DNA from: Flavobacterium cheniae
GTDB taxonomy: Bacteria; Bacteroidota; Bacteroidia; Flavobacteriales; Flavobacteriaceae
Assembly: GCF_004363695.1 (NCBI RefSeq)
Contig: NZ_SNZC01000004.1
Coordinates: forward strand, 124,001 to 188,000
DNA: 64,000 bases
Direction of reading: 5' to 3'
In this document: piece after piece, positions 35,107 to 44,316 of the stretch
Layout: every line of letters begins with the position of its first letter
Numbering within the stretch: position 1 is the stretch's first letter
Notes under the pieces: generated by a model
Told to the model about the DNA's origin: nothing
What the model saw: the letters and a program-made list of their open reading frames with translations, nothing else
Database searches by the model: none
Made by a program: the position numbers and the translations under genes

Positions 35107-36084
35107 ATGAGAACGATACAATTTAGAGAAGCTATTTGTGAAGCGATGAGCGAAGAAATGCGTCGCGACGAATCAATATATTTAATGGGTGAAGAAGTAG
35201 CAGAATATAATGGAGCTTATAAAGCTTCAAAAGGGATGCTAGATGAATTTGGACCAAAACGTGTAATTGATACTCCTATCGCAGAGTTAGGATTTGCAGG
35301 AATCGCTGTAGGTTCGGCTATGAATGGGAATCGTCCTATTGTAGAGTTCATGACGTTCAACTTCTCATTAGTAGGAATTGACCAAATTATCAACAACGCA
35401 GCAAAAATGCGTCAAATGTCTGCTGGACAATTTCCAATGCCAATGGTATTCAGAGGTCCAACAGCTTCTGCAGGTCAGTTAGGTGCAACACACTCACAAG
35501 CTTTTGAAAATTGGTTTGCAAACACTCCAGGTTTAAAAGTAGTAGTTCCTTCTTCTGTTTACGATGCTAAAGGTTTATTAAAATCAGCTATTCGTGATAA
35601 TGATCCAGTTATTTTCATGGAGTCAGAACAAATGTATGGCGATAAAGGTGAAGTGCCAGAAGGAGAATACACTATTCCATTAGGTGTTGCTGATATCAAG
35701 AGAGAAGGTACAGATGTTACAATTGTTTCATTTGGTAAAATCATTAAAGAAGCTTACGCTGCGGCTGATGAATTAGCAAAAGAAAATATTTCTTGTGAAA
35801 TTATCGATTTAAGAACGGTTCGTCCTATGGATTACGATGCGATTTTAAATTCGGTTAAAAAAACAAACAGATTAGTAGTTTTAGAAGAAGCTTGGCCATT
35901 TGCTTCAGTTGCTTCTGAGATAACTTATATGGTACAAGAAAAAGCATTTGATTACTTAGATGCTCCAGTTCAAAGAATTACAACTGCAGATACTCCGGCG
36001 CCTTACTCACCAACTTTATTAAAAGAATGGTTACCTAATTCGCAAGATGTAATTAAGGCTGTGAAAAAAGTTATGTATAAATAA
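35107..36084 (+). CDS. pdhB: Pyruvate dehydrogenase E1 component, beta subunit
   Basis: A 325-residue transketolase-like subunit: MRTIQFREAICEAMSEEMRR, MGEEVAEYNGAYKASKGMLD, TPIAELGFAGIAVGSAM, then the C-terminal domain with DIKREGTDVTIVSFGKIIKE, EIIDLRTVRPMDYD and VVLEEAWPFASVASEI. It decarboxylates pyruvate with the alpha subunit and thiamine diphosphate to feed acetyl-CoA into the TCA cycle. No pdhA or E2 gene is adjacent. It is transcribed alone, ending in a strong terminator at 36106. Confidence 0.94.
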   Translation: MRTIQFREAICEAMSEEMRRDESIYLMGEEVAEYNGAYKASKGMLDEFGPKRVIDTPIAELGFAGIAVGSAMNGNRPIVEFMTFNFSLVGIDQIINNAAKMRQMSAGQFPMPMVFRGPTASAGQLGATHSQAFENWFANTPGLKVVVPSSVYDAKGLLKSAIRDNDPVIFMESEQMYGDKGEVPEGEYTIPLGVADIKREGTDVTIVSFGKIIKEAYAAADELAKENISCEIIDLRTVRPMDYDAILNSVKKTNRLVVLEEAWPFASVASEITYMVQEKAFDYLDAPVQRITTADTPAPYSPTLLKEWLPNSQDVIKAVKKVMYK

Positions 36085-36096
36085 TAATTAACTTAT

Positions 36097-36104
36097 TATA
36101 TTTG
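36097..36104 (+). promoter_or_regulatory. -7 box TATATTTG overlapping the pdhB terminator
   Basis: An exact consensus match just ahead of the terminator stem and 40 bases before the DUF5686 gene start. Transcription would begin inside the hairpin, so the same DNA ends one transcript and starts the next. Confidence 0.45.
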
Positions 36105-36105
36105 G

Positions 36106-36141
36106 AACTTCATCAGTAACTTTCTGATGAAGTTTTTTTTT
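36106..36141 (+). terminator. Intrinsic terminator after pdhB
   Basis: An 11-bp perfect stem, AACTTCATCAG (36106-36116) with CTGATGAAGTT (36124-36134), and a run of nine T. An ATG at 36127 lies in the stem and is therefore not the next gene's start. Confidence 0.93.
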
Positions 36142-36144
36142 CCT

Positions 36145-38628
36145 ATGAAGACAAAAATTGTATTATTCTTTTTATTTCTAAGCTCAATAGTTATTGGGCA
36201 AACCAAGGTTGGTGGAAAAGTAACTGACGAATTTGGTGATCCTGTAGCTTTTGCAAATGTTATATTTAAAAACTCAAAAGAAGGAGTAATTACCGATGAA
36301 AATGGGAATTTCTATTTTGAATCTAAAGAAAACTATTCCACGTTAGTGGTTTCTTATGTGGGATTCGAAAAGAAAGAAATTTCATTAAAACCTGGTTTGA
36401 ATTCGGGGTTAAAAATAGAGTTGAAGTCGGGTACAGAGCTTAAAGAAGTTGTAATTTATACAGGTAAAACGTCAAAAAAGAACAATCCAGCTATCGATAT
36501 ATTGCGAAAAATTTGGGAACGTAGAAGAAAGAACGGACTCAAAATGTTTAAACAATACGAATATGATAAGTATGAAAAAGTTGAATTTGACTTAAATACC
36601 ATCGATTCTGCTTTCATGAATAGTAAAGTGTTTAAAGGAATGGAATTTGTTTTTGACCAAATTGACACTTCAAGTATTTCAGGAAAAACCTATTTGCCAA
36701 TTTTTATCAATGAAACACTAAGTGAAGTTTATGGCGATAATGAAGCAAAAAAAACAAAAGAAATTACAAAAGCCAATAAAAATTCTGGATTTGGTTCAGG
36801 TGATGGAGTAAATACATTCATCAAAGATTTATATGCTGATTTCGATATCTATGACAATTACTTAAAGTTTTTCGATAAAGATTTCGTGAGTCCTTTGTCA
36901 AGAACAGGAATCAATGTTTATAATTACGTTTTAAATGATAGTATGTACATCGATAACAAATGGTGTTATAATATTGTGTACTATCCAAGACGTAAAAATG
37001 AATTGACTTTCAAAGGAGATTTCTGGGTAAACGATACCACTTTTGCTATTAAGAAAATTAATTTAGAAGCCAGTAAAAGTGCCAATATTAACTGGGTAAA
37101 AGAAATTTATATTGAGCAAGAATATGAGGTTTTAAATGATTCTGTTTTTTTATTGACAAGAGATTACATGATGTCTGATTTTAGTTTTTCTAAAAAAGAA
37201 GAATCGAAAGGAGTTTACGGAAAAAGAACAACGCTTGCTAAAAATCATAAATTCAACGTTAAGAAAGACGATAAATTCTATAAACAAGAAGTCAATTTCT
37301 ATGATAATGCTGTTTTCAACAAACCCGACGAATATTGGGAAGCCAATCGATTTGAAGCTTTAAATAAAAACGAAGCTGGAATTTACAAAATGCTCGACAC
37401 TTTAAAAGAAGTGCCGCGTTTTAAACGAATTTACAGTCTTGCCTCAATTTTGGGAAGTGGTTATATTGAAATTCCAAAATGGAAAATGGACTACGGACCA
37501 ATATTTTCAACTTTTGGATATAACGATGTTGAAGGGCAAAGATTAAGAGCTGGTGGTAGAACTTATTTTGGTTCAAATGATAAGTGGCGCATTCAAGGTT
37601 ACACGGCTTACGGATTTAGAGACAACCAATTCAAATATGGAATTTCGGGTAGATGGATGGTGAATCCAAATAAAAGATTGATTTTATCCATAGGAAATCG
37701 TCGCGATGTGGAACAAATGGGGGTTAGTTTAACAACTTCAAATGATGTTTTAGGGAGAAGTTTTGCTTCGTCGGCACTTTTTGCAAGTGGTGTTAATAAC
37801 CAATTAACTTCTGTAAATCTTACAACTTTAGGATTTGAAATAGAGCCAGCAAAGAATTTTACTTTCCAAACGAATTTAACGTACAGAACATTAAAATCGG
37901 CATCAAGCGAATTTAGTTTGGATTATTACACTGATTTGACTCAAACCGAAATTAAAAGTGAAGTAAAGCAATCAGAAATAAATTTTGTAGCAGAATATAC
38001 TCCAAAACGTAAAACCGTAGGTTATGGTGTTGATCGTATGGATGTAGATTTCAATTATGCTCGTGTTTTCCTAAGCTATAGTAACGGTTTAAAAGGGGTT
38101 TTGAATAGTGATTTTAATTATCAAAAATTGCAACTTTATTATCGTCAACCAGCTATGATTGGTGGTTTTGGTCGATTATTTACCACTTTCGAAACTGGAA
38201 AAATTTTCGGAGAAGTACCACTTGGTTTAATGGGGGTAATTCCTGGAAATCAATCTTGGTTTGTAATCGAAAACACTTATAACTTATTAGATTACTACGA
38301 TTTTGTGGCAGATGAATATGCTTCTTTACATTTTGAACACCATTTTAACGGAAGATTATTTTCGAGAGTTCCGCTTTTAAGAAAATTAAATTTACGTGAA
38401 ATCATTGGAATAAAAGGTGTTTACGGAAGAGTTTCTGATGAAAATGTAATGTTGAATGCTTCGGGTTTAACGTATATTGCGCCAGAAGATATTTACTGGG
38501 AATATCATGCAGGTGTTGGAAATATTTTTAAAGTATTGCGTGTCGATTTTGCTTGGAGAGGAAGTTACTTAGAAATGCCAGATGCTAGAAAATTTGCTGT
38601 AAGGGCTTCTTTCGGTTTTTATTTCTAA
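36145..38628 (+). CDS. DUF5686 outer-membrane protein with CarboxypepD_reg-like domain
   Basis: An 827-residue outer-membrane protein. Signal peptide MKTKIVLFFLFLSSIVIGQ, then a CarboxypepD_reg-like domain (GGKVTDEFGDPVAFANVIFK, to about residue 100), then the DUF5686 region (NPAIDILRKIWERRRKNGLK, FWVNDTTFAIKKINLEASKS) and a long barrel-like C-terminal half ending AVRASFGFYF. The family is widespread in Bacteroidota and has no established function; a role as a receptor or assembly factor is only a guess. The start at 36145 is chosen because 36127 lies within the terminator stem. Confidence 0.82.
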   Translation: MKTKIVLFFLFLSSIVIGQTKVGGKVTDEFGDPVAFANVIFKNSKEGVITDENGNFYFESKENYSTLVVSYVGFEKKEISLKPGLNSGLKIELKSGTELKEVVIYTGKTSKKNNPAIDILRKIWERRRKNGLKMFKQYEYDKYEKVEFDLNTIDSAFMNSKVFKGMEFVFDQIDTSSISGKTYLPIFINETLSEVYGDNEAKKTKEITKANKNSGFGSGDGVNTFIKDLYADFDIYDNYLKFFDKDFVSPLSRTGINVYNYVLNDSMYIDNKWCYNIVYYPRRKNELTFKGDFWVNDTTFAIKKINLEASKSANINWVKEIYIEQEYEVLNDSVFLLTRDYMMSDFSFSKKEESKGVYGKRTTLAKNHKFNVKKDDKFYKQEVNFYDNAVFNKPDEYWEANRFEALNKNEAGIYKMLDTLKEVPRFKRIYSLASILGSGYIEIPKWKMDYGPIFSTFGYNDVEGQRLRAGGRTYFGSNDKWRIQGYTAYGFRDNQFKYGISGRWMVNPNKRLILSIGNRRDVEQMGVSLTTSNDVLGRSFASSALFASGVNNQLTSVNLTTLGFEIEPAKNFTFQTNLTYRTLKSASSEFSLDYYTDLTQTEIKSEVKQSEINFVAEYTPKRKTVGYGVDRMDVDFNYARVFLSYSNGLKGVLNSDFNYQKLQLYYRQPAMIGGFGRLFTTFETGKIFGEVPLGLMGVIPGNQSWFVIENTYNLLDYYDFVADEYASLHFEHHFNGRLFSRVPLLRKLNLREIIGIKGVYGRVSDENVMLNASGLTYIAPEDIYWEYHAGVGNIFKVLRVDFAWRGSYLEMPDARKFAVRASFGFYF

Positions 38629-38652
38629 ACCTATATTTTTTTTGCAAAACTC

Positions 38653-38685
38653 TTTTGTTTCTCATGTTTTATAGTGGTAACTTTG
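38653..38685 (+). promoter_or_regulatory. ppa promoter
   Basis: TTTTG at 38653-38657, 20 bases, then TAACTTTG at 38678-38685: a textbook Bacteroidota promoter 26 bases before ppa. Confidence 0.7.
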
Positions 38686-38711
38686 CACCCGTTTTAAAAA
38701 CATAAGATAAA

Positions 38712-39242
38712 ATGACAGCAGATAAAATTACTACATTTGATGTATTGATTGAGATTCCAAGAGGAAGTAGAAACAAATACGAATACGATTTTGAATTAAA
38801 AAGAATGCGTTTTGACAGAATGTTATTTTCGTCAATGATGTATCCAGCAGATTACGGATTTATTCCAGAAACGTTAGCATTAGATGGTGATCCATTAGAT
38901 GTTTTGGTTTTAGTAAACGAACCAACATTTCCAGGTTGTGTTATGGAAGTAAAACCCATTGGTGTTTTCCACATGGCAGACGACAAAGGACCAGATGAGA
39001 AAGTGATTTGTGTACCAGTTTCTGACCCAATTTGGAATAAATTAAACGATTTAAGCGATGTAAATCCTCACTTAATTAAAGAAATCGAGCACTTCTTCCA
39101 AGTGTATAAAGATTTAGAAAATAAAAAAGTAGATGTTGAAGGTTGGGGAGACGTTAATGAAGCAAAAGAAATTTTGACAAAATGTACGAATCGTTTCAAC
39201 GAAATCGAAAATAAACCAGAAGGATTGTTTAGTATTAAATAA
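38712..39242 (+). CDS. ppa: Soluble inorganic pyrophosphatase (family I)
   Basis: A 176-residue cytosolic enzyme hydrolysing pyrophosphate to phosphate. Active-site residues of family I are visible: EIPRGSRNKYEYDFE, YPADYGFIPETLALDGDPLD (with the DxDPxD metal-binding pattern) and VCVPVSDP, with the later FQVYKDLENKKV segment. It is encoded directly before a membrane pyrophosphatase that couples the same reaction to ion pumping, so the cell carries both ways to remove pyrophosphate side by side. A terminator separates the two genes. Confidence 0.95.
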   Translation: MTADKITTFDVLIEIPRGSRNKYEYDFELKRMRFDRMLFSSMMYPADYGFIPETLALDGDPLDVLVLVNEPTFPGCVMEVKPIGVFHMADDKGPDEKVICVPVSDPIWNKLNDLSDVNPHLIKEIEHFFQVYKDLENKKVDVEGWGDVNEAKEILTKCTNRFNEIENKPEGLFSIK

Positions 39243-39263
39243 TTTTTTAGTTCTCAATAAATA

Positions 39264-39299
39264 AAAAGGCAGTATTTTTCTAAAAATATTGCCTTTTTT
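39264..39299 (+). terminator. Intrinsic terminator after ppa
   Basis: A 16-bp stem with one G-U pair (39264-39279 with 39282-39297), made of AAAAGGCA and a T/A-rich inner part, followed by T. Confidence 0.85.
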
Positions 39300-39357
39300 G
39301 TTTTATTTTCTTAATATTACCATAAAATAAACAAACAAAATAACTAAATTATATTTT

Positions 39358-41937
39358 ATGGAATCAATGATGATTTATGTGCCAATAGTCATGGCACTAT
39401 TAGGATTAGCATTTATGGCTGTCAAACGCGCTTGGGTTCTTAAGCAAGATGCTGGAGATGGAAAAATGAAAGAAATTTCAGATTACATCTACGAAGGAGC
39501 CTTAGCCTTTTTAAAAGCAGAATACAAATTATTAACGTTTTTCGTCCTTGGAGCGAGTGTGGTTCTTGCAGGAATTTCATTTATTGTTCCAACAACACAT
39601 TGGTTAATCGTAATTGCATTTATTTTCGGAGCTATATTTTCTGCTTATGCAGGTAATATTGGGATGAAAATCGCAACAAAAACAAATGTTAGAACTACGC
39701 AAGCGGCTCGTACAAGTTTACCACAAGCATTAAAAGTTTCTTTTGGTGGTGGAACAGTAATGGGATTAGGTGTTGCTGGTTTAGCAGTTTTAGGATTAAC
39801 TGGATTCTTTATCATATTCTTTAGATTTTTTATGAACGGAGAATGGACATCAACAGATGACATGACTATCGTTCTTGAAACTTTAGCAGGATTTTCTCTT
39901 GGAGCAGAATCTATCGCTTTGTTTGCTCGTGTTGGTGGAGGTATTTATACAAAAGCTGCCGATGTAGGTGCTGACTTAGTAGGAAAAGTAGAAGCTGGAA
40001 TTCCAGAAGACGATCCACGTAATCCTGCTACAATTGCAGATAACGTTGGAGATAACGTTGGAGACGTTGCAGGTATGGGTGCCGATTTATTCGGTTCGTA
40101 TGTAGCAACCGTATTAGCGGCAATGGTTTTAGGAAATTATGTAATTAAAGATATGGGTGGTAAAATCGATGACGCTTTTGGCGGAATTGGACCAATTTTA
40201 TTACCAATGGCAATCGCTGGTTTCGGAATTTTATTTTCTATCATTGGAACAATGTTAGTTAAAATTTCAAGCGACGATGCTAAAGAAGCGCAAGTTCAAA
40301 AAGCATTAAACATTGGAAACTGGGTTTCTATTGCTTTAACAGCTATTGCTTGTTTTTTCTTAATTACTTTCATGTTGCCAGAAACTATGCAAATGTCATT
40401 CTTTGGTGAAGGAATTCAAGAGATTTCTTCAATGAGAGTTTTCTATGCATCTTTAATTGGACTATTTGTTGGTGGAGCAATTTCATCAGTAACTGAATAT
40501 TACACAGGATTAGGTACAAAACCAGTTATGGCTATCGTACAAAAATCGTCAACTGGAGCAGGAACTAACGTAATCGCTGGTTTAGCAACAGGTATGATTT
40601 CTACTTTCCCAACAGTAATTTTATTTGCTGCTGCAATCTGGTCAACTTATGCTTTAGCAGGATTTTACGGAGTAGCTTTAGCAGCTTCTGCAATGATGGC
40701 AACAACTGCAATGCAGTTAGCAATCGACGCCTTTGGACCAATCTCTGATAATGCTGGTGGAATCGCTGAAATGAGTGAATTACCAAAAGAAGTTCGTACT
40801 CGTACAGATATTTTAGATTCTGTAGGTAACACAACGGCTGCAACCGGAAAAGGTTTCGCAATCGCATCTGCTGCTTTAACTTCGTTAGCTTTATTTGCAG
40901 CTTATGTAACTTTTACAGGAATTGATGGTATTAATATCTTCAAAGCGCCGGTATTAGCAATGTTATTTGTTGGAGGTATGATTCCAGTAGTTTTCTCTGC
41001 ATTAGCAATGAATTCAGTAGGAAAAGCGGCAATGGACATGGTATACGAAGTGCGTCGTCAGTTCAAAGAAATCCCAGGAATTATGGAAGGAACTGGAAAA
41101 CCAGAATACGGAAAATGTGTTGAAATTTCTACAAAAGCCGCTTTACGCGAAATGATGTTGCCTGGAATCTTAACAATCGGTTTCCCAATTGCAATTGTAT
41201 TATTAGGTAAATTAGTTTACGCAGATAACAACCAATTAATCGCTGAAATGTTAGGTGGATATATGGCTGGAGTTACCGTTTCAGGTGTACTTTGGGCTGT
41301 GTTCCAAAATAACGCTGGTGGTGCTTGGGATAACGCTAAAAAATCGTTCGAAGCTGGAGTTATGATTAACGGTGAAATGACATACAAAGGTTCTGATGCG
41401 CACAAAGCAGCAGTAACTGGTGATACTGTTGGAGATCCATTTAAAGATACTTCTGGACCATCAATGAACATCTTAATTAAATTAACGTGTTTAATTGGTT
41501 TAGTAATCGCTCCAATCTTAGGAGGTCATGGTGCTACAACTGAAAAAGGAGCTTGTTGTGCAAAAACAGAAATGATGTGTTGCGATACAGGAAAATGCGA
41601 TATGTCTAAATGTGCTGATATGACAAAAGAAGAATGTGCTAAAATGTGTGAAGACAATGGCTGTTCTCAAGAATGTAAAGAAAAATGTATGGCAATGTAT
41701 GATGAAAACGGAAAATTCATCGGAGATGCTGGACATGTTCATGACGAAAATTGCAACCATGGAAAACATGAGGAAATCATCAAAATGGATGTAAAAAAAG
41801 TAAAAGACGATAACGGAAAAGTAAAAGCAACAGTTACCATTACTAAGAAAGTAGATGGTAAAGAAACTACTGAAGAAAAAGTTTTCGAAGGAGACGATTT
41901 AGAAGTAGAAGCAAAAATTGCTGAACTAGGAAAATAA
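39358..41937 (+). CDS. hppA: Membrane-bound pyrophosphatase with Cys-rich C-terminal extension
   Basis: An 859-residue ion-pumping pyrophosphatase, with about 16 transmembrane helices in residues 1-725. The catalytic motif around residues 215-240 (DDPRNPATIADNVGDNVGDV) is complete, and GNTTAATGKGFA has Ala where potassium-independent enzymes have Lys, so it should need potassium. Whether it pumps protons or sodium cannot be told here. After residue about 725 comes an unusual tail: 12 cysteines between 733 and 799 with many Met, Lys and Glu and a GHVHDENCNHGKH histidine cluster, then a charged domain ending AKIAELGK. The tail should face the periplasm and looks metal-binding. Confidence 0.93.
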   Translation: MESMMIYVPIVMALLGLAFMAVKRAWVLKQDAGDGKMKEISDYIYEGALAFLKAEYKLLTFFVLGASVVLAGISFIVPTTHWLIVIAFIFGAIFSAYAGNIGMKIATKTNVRTTQAARTSLPQALKVSFGGGTVMGLGVAGLAVLGLTGFFIIFFRFFMNGEWTSTDDMTIVLETLAGFSLGAESIALFARVGGGIYTKAADVGADLVGKVEAGIPEDDPRNPATIADNVGDNVGDVAGMGADLFGSYVATVLAAMVLGNYVIKDMGGKIDDAFGGIGPILLPMAIAGFGILFSIIGTMLVKISSDDAKEAQVQKALNIGNWVSIALTAIACFFLITFMLPETMQMSFFGEGIQEISSMRVFYASLIGLFVGGAISSVTEYYTGLGTKPVMAIVQKSSTGAGTNVIAGLATGMISTFPTVILFAAAIWSTYALAGFYGVALAASAMMATTAMQLAIDAFGPISDNAGGIAEMSELPKEVRTRTDILDSVGNTTAATGKGFAIASAALTSLALFAAYVTFTGIDGINIFKAPVLAMLFVGGMIPVVFSALAMNSVGKAAMDMVYEVRRQFKEIPGIMEGTGKPEYGKCVEISTKAALREMMLPGILTIGFPIAIVLLGKLVYADNNQLIAEMLGGYMAGVTVSGVLWAVFQNNAGGAWDNAKKSFEAGVMINGEMTYKGSDAHKAAVTGDTVGDPFKDTSGPSMNILIKLTCLIGLVIAPILGGHGATTEKGACCAKTEMMCCDTGKCDMSKCADMTKEECAKMCEDNGCSQECKEKCMAMYDENGKFIGDAGHVHDENCNHGKHEEIIKMDVKKVKDDNGKVKATVTITKKVDGKETTEEKVFEGDDLEVEAKIAELGK

Positions 41938-41958
41938 TCTTTTTCTATACAAATAATG

Positions 41959-41987
41959 AAAACCGCACAGCAATGTGCGGTTTTTTT
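41959..41987 (+). terminator. Intrinsic terminator after hppA
   Basis: AACCGCACA (41961-41969), loop GCAA, TGTGCGGTT (41974-41982), then seven T. An ATG at 41956 lies at its edge and is not the start of the next gene. Confidence 0.93.
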
Positions 41988-42018
41988 ATTTAATTTTAGC
42001 CAAACAAACACAACTCCA

Positions 42019-44316
42019 ATGAAATACAAAATACTGACTTTGTTGTTGCTCTTTTCTGTAATTAGCTCTGCACAACAAACTCTTAATTTAATACCGAAGC
42101 CGAATTCAGTCGAATTAAAAAAAGGACATTTCGTTTTAAATAAAGAAACTGTAATCGTAGCTGATGAAAATTCTTTTGAAGCAAAGTATCTTCAAAATGA
42201 AATTAATAATAGAACAGGTTTTTTGTTGAAAATTTCTTTAAATTCTAATTCAAAAAGTAAAATCGGATTTTTTGATATGTTGATGCCAGGAGTTACTTTT
42301 GAAATTGATTCATTAGGGAATCGTTCAATAAATAGAAATAAAGGAAAATATTTTCTTAGAATTGAGAAAAGCGAAATTACAATTGCTCAATGTGATGATA
42401 TTGGTAATTTTTACGGAATTCAAACTTTATTACAGTTAATTCCATTTGAAAAGAAGAATGAAATTAGAATTCCGTGTTTAGATATTGACGACCAACCCAA
42501 ATTCCAATGGCGCGGCATGCATTTAGACGTTTCTCGTCATTTCTTTCCAAAAGATTTTATCAAAAAATACATTGATTATTTAGCAATGTACAAGATGAAT
42601 ACCTTTCATTGGCATTTGACAGATGACCAAGGTTGGCGCATCGAAATCAAAAAATATCCAAAATTAACTGAAGTCGGCGCATGGCGAAACGGCTCCATGA
42701 TTGGACATTACACCGATCAAACTTTTAACGACATTCGTTATGGCGGATTTTATACCCAAGAAGAAATCAAAGAAATTGTAGCTTACGCCAAAGAACGCCA
42801 CATCACCATTGTTCCAGAAATTGAAATGCCAGGTCACGCTTTAGCAGCCTTAGCTTCTTATCCTGAATTTTCTTGTACAGGCGGACCATTTGAAGTGGGA
42901 AAAACGTGGGGCGTTTTAGAAGATGTTTTTTGCCCAAAAGACGAAACGTTTGCTTTTTTAGAAAATATTTTGACCGAAGTTATCGCATTATTTCCATCTG
43001 AATACATTCACATCGGTGGTGATGAATGTCCAAAAGTTCGCTGGAAAAGTTGTTCGCATTGTCAAAAGAGAATTAAAGAGGAACATCTAAAAGACGAACA
43101 TGAATTACAAAGTTATTTTATCCAGAGAATTGAAAAATTTGTCAACAGTAAAGGTCGAAAAATCATCGGCTGGGACGAAATTTTAGAAGGCGGATTAGCA
43201 CCAAACGCAGCCGTTATGAGTTGGCGTGGTACTGAAGGCGGAATCGCAGCAGCCAAACAAAAACATTTCGTAGTCATGTCGCCGGGATCTCATTGTTATT
43301 TTGACCATTATCAAGGGGAACCCAAAAACGAACCGATTGCTTTTGGAGGTTATACCAATTTGGAAAAAGTATATTCTTTTAATCCCATTCCGAAGGAACT
43401 TTCAGTAGATGAATCGAAATATATTTTAGGTGCTCAAGCCAATCTTTGGACAGAATACATCAATACGCCAGAACATGTTGAATATATGCTTTTCCCAAGA
43501 ATAGCTGCGCTTTCCGAAGTTGTTTGGGGAACATCCAATCCGAAAGAATACAAAGAATTCGAAAAAAGACTGATTTCACATTTTGAAATGTATTATAAAA
43601 AAGGAATCAACTACAGCAAAGCCATTTTCGAAGTAACTTCTAAAGTACAACCTGCTGAAAACGGTGTGGCTTTCGAATTAAAATCAGTAAATCCAAACGG
43701 AATTAAATTTACCACTGATGGTTCAGAGCCAATCGCAAATTCAATTTCTTATGAAAAACCAATTCTAGTAACTTCAAATCAAACCATAAAAGCGGCTTAT
43801 TTTGAAAACGGTAAGGCTAAAAGTGCCACCATCGAGCAACCGTTTTTCATCACAAAGTCAACTGGAAAAAAGATTGAATTGGTACATCAACCTCACGAAA
43901 ATTATGGAATTGGAGGTCCTTTTACTTTGGTGGATGGCATGAAAGGAAATACTTCTAAATTTGGAAGAGATTGGTTAGGTTTCTGGGGAAAAGATATGAA
44001 TGCTACTATCGATTTAGGAAAAACAGAAATGATTTCAAAAATCAGTATCAATACACTTTTATCAGAAGGAAGTTGGATTTATTATCCAAAAAGCATTGGA
44101 ATTTTAGTTTCAAAAGATGGTGAAAATTATATTCCAATTACGATTATTTCTTCCAAAGAAATTGATGAAAATAAAGGAAAAATCGTAGTTAAATTCGACA
44201 AACAAAACGTTCAATTTATAAAAGTCATTGCAGAAAACAACGGAATCATAGCAGATGGAAAACCTGGAGCCGGTTCCAACAGTTGGTTATTTGTAGACGA
44301 AATAAGTGTAGAATAA
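42019..44316 (+). CDS. Beta-N-acetylhexosaminidase (GH20)
   Basis: A 765-residue secreted glycoside hydrolase that removes terminal GlcNAc or GalNAc. Signal peptide MKYKILTLLLLFSVISSAQ; GH20b domain to about residue 150; catalytic barrel with WRGMHLDVSRHFFPKDFI, FHWHLTDDQGWRIEIKKYPK and the catalytic Asp335-Glu336 pair in IHIGGDECPK. The C-terminal part has a chitobiase/FN3-like segment (KFTTDGSEPIANSISYEKPI) and a discoidin-like domain to the end. The start at 42019 replaces a longer frame that begins in the terminator. It overlaps the next gene by one base, and the operon continues with other N-glycan enzymes. Confidence 0.93.
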   Translation: MKYKILTLLLLFSVISSAQQTLNLIPKPNSVELKKGHFVLNKETVIVADENSFEAKYLQNEINNRTGFLLKISLNSNSKSKIGFFDMLMPGVTFEIDSLGNRSINRNKGKYFLRIEKSEITIAQCDDIGNFYGIQTLLQLIPFEKKNEIRIPCLDIDDQPKFQWRGMHLDVSRHFFPKDFIKKYIDYLAMYKMNTFHWHLTDDQGWRIEIKKYPKLTEVGAWRNGSMIGHYTDQTFNDIRYGGFYTQEEIKEIVAYAKERHITIVPEIEMPGHALAALASYPEFSCTGGPFEVGKTWGVLEDVFCPKDETFAFLENILTEVIALFPSEYIHIGGDECPKVRWKSCSHCQKRIKEEHLKDEHELQSYFIQRIEKFVNSKGRKIIGWDEILEGGLAPNAAVMSWRGTEGGIAAAKQKHFVVMSPGSHCYFDHYQGEPKNEPIAFGGYTNLEKVYSFNPIPKELSVDESKYILGAQANLWTEYINTPEHVEYMLFPRIAALSEVVWGTSNPKEYKEFEKRLISHFEMYYKKGINYSKAIFEVTSKVQPAENGVAFELKSVNPNGIKFTTDGSEPIANSISYEKPILVTSNQTIKAAYFENGKAKSATIEQPFFITKSTGKKIELVHQPHENYGIGGPFTLVDGMKGNTSKFGRDWLGFWGKDMNATIDLGKTEMISKISINTLLSEGSWIYYPKSIGILVSKDGENYIPITIISSKEIDENKGKIVVKFDKQNVQFIKVIAENNGIIADGKPGAGSNSWLFVDEISVE

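Noticed and set aside
40601..40867. Antisense open frame inside hppA, and similar long frames opposite other genes
   Set aside because: They have biased composition, no family resemblance, and lie opposite well-supported genes.
41956..42018. Longer start for the GH20 gene
   Set aside because: The ATG lies at the hppA terminator hairpin and adds residues ahead of a clear signal peptide.
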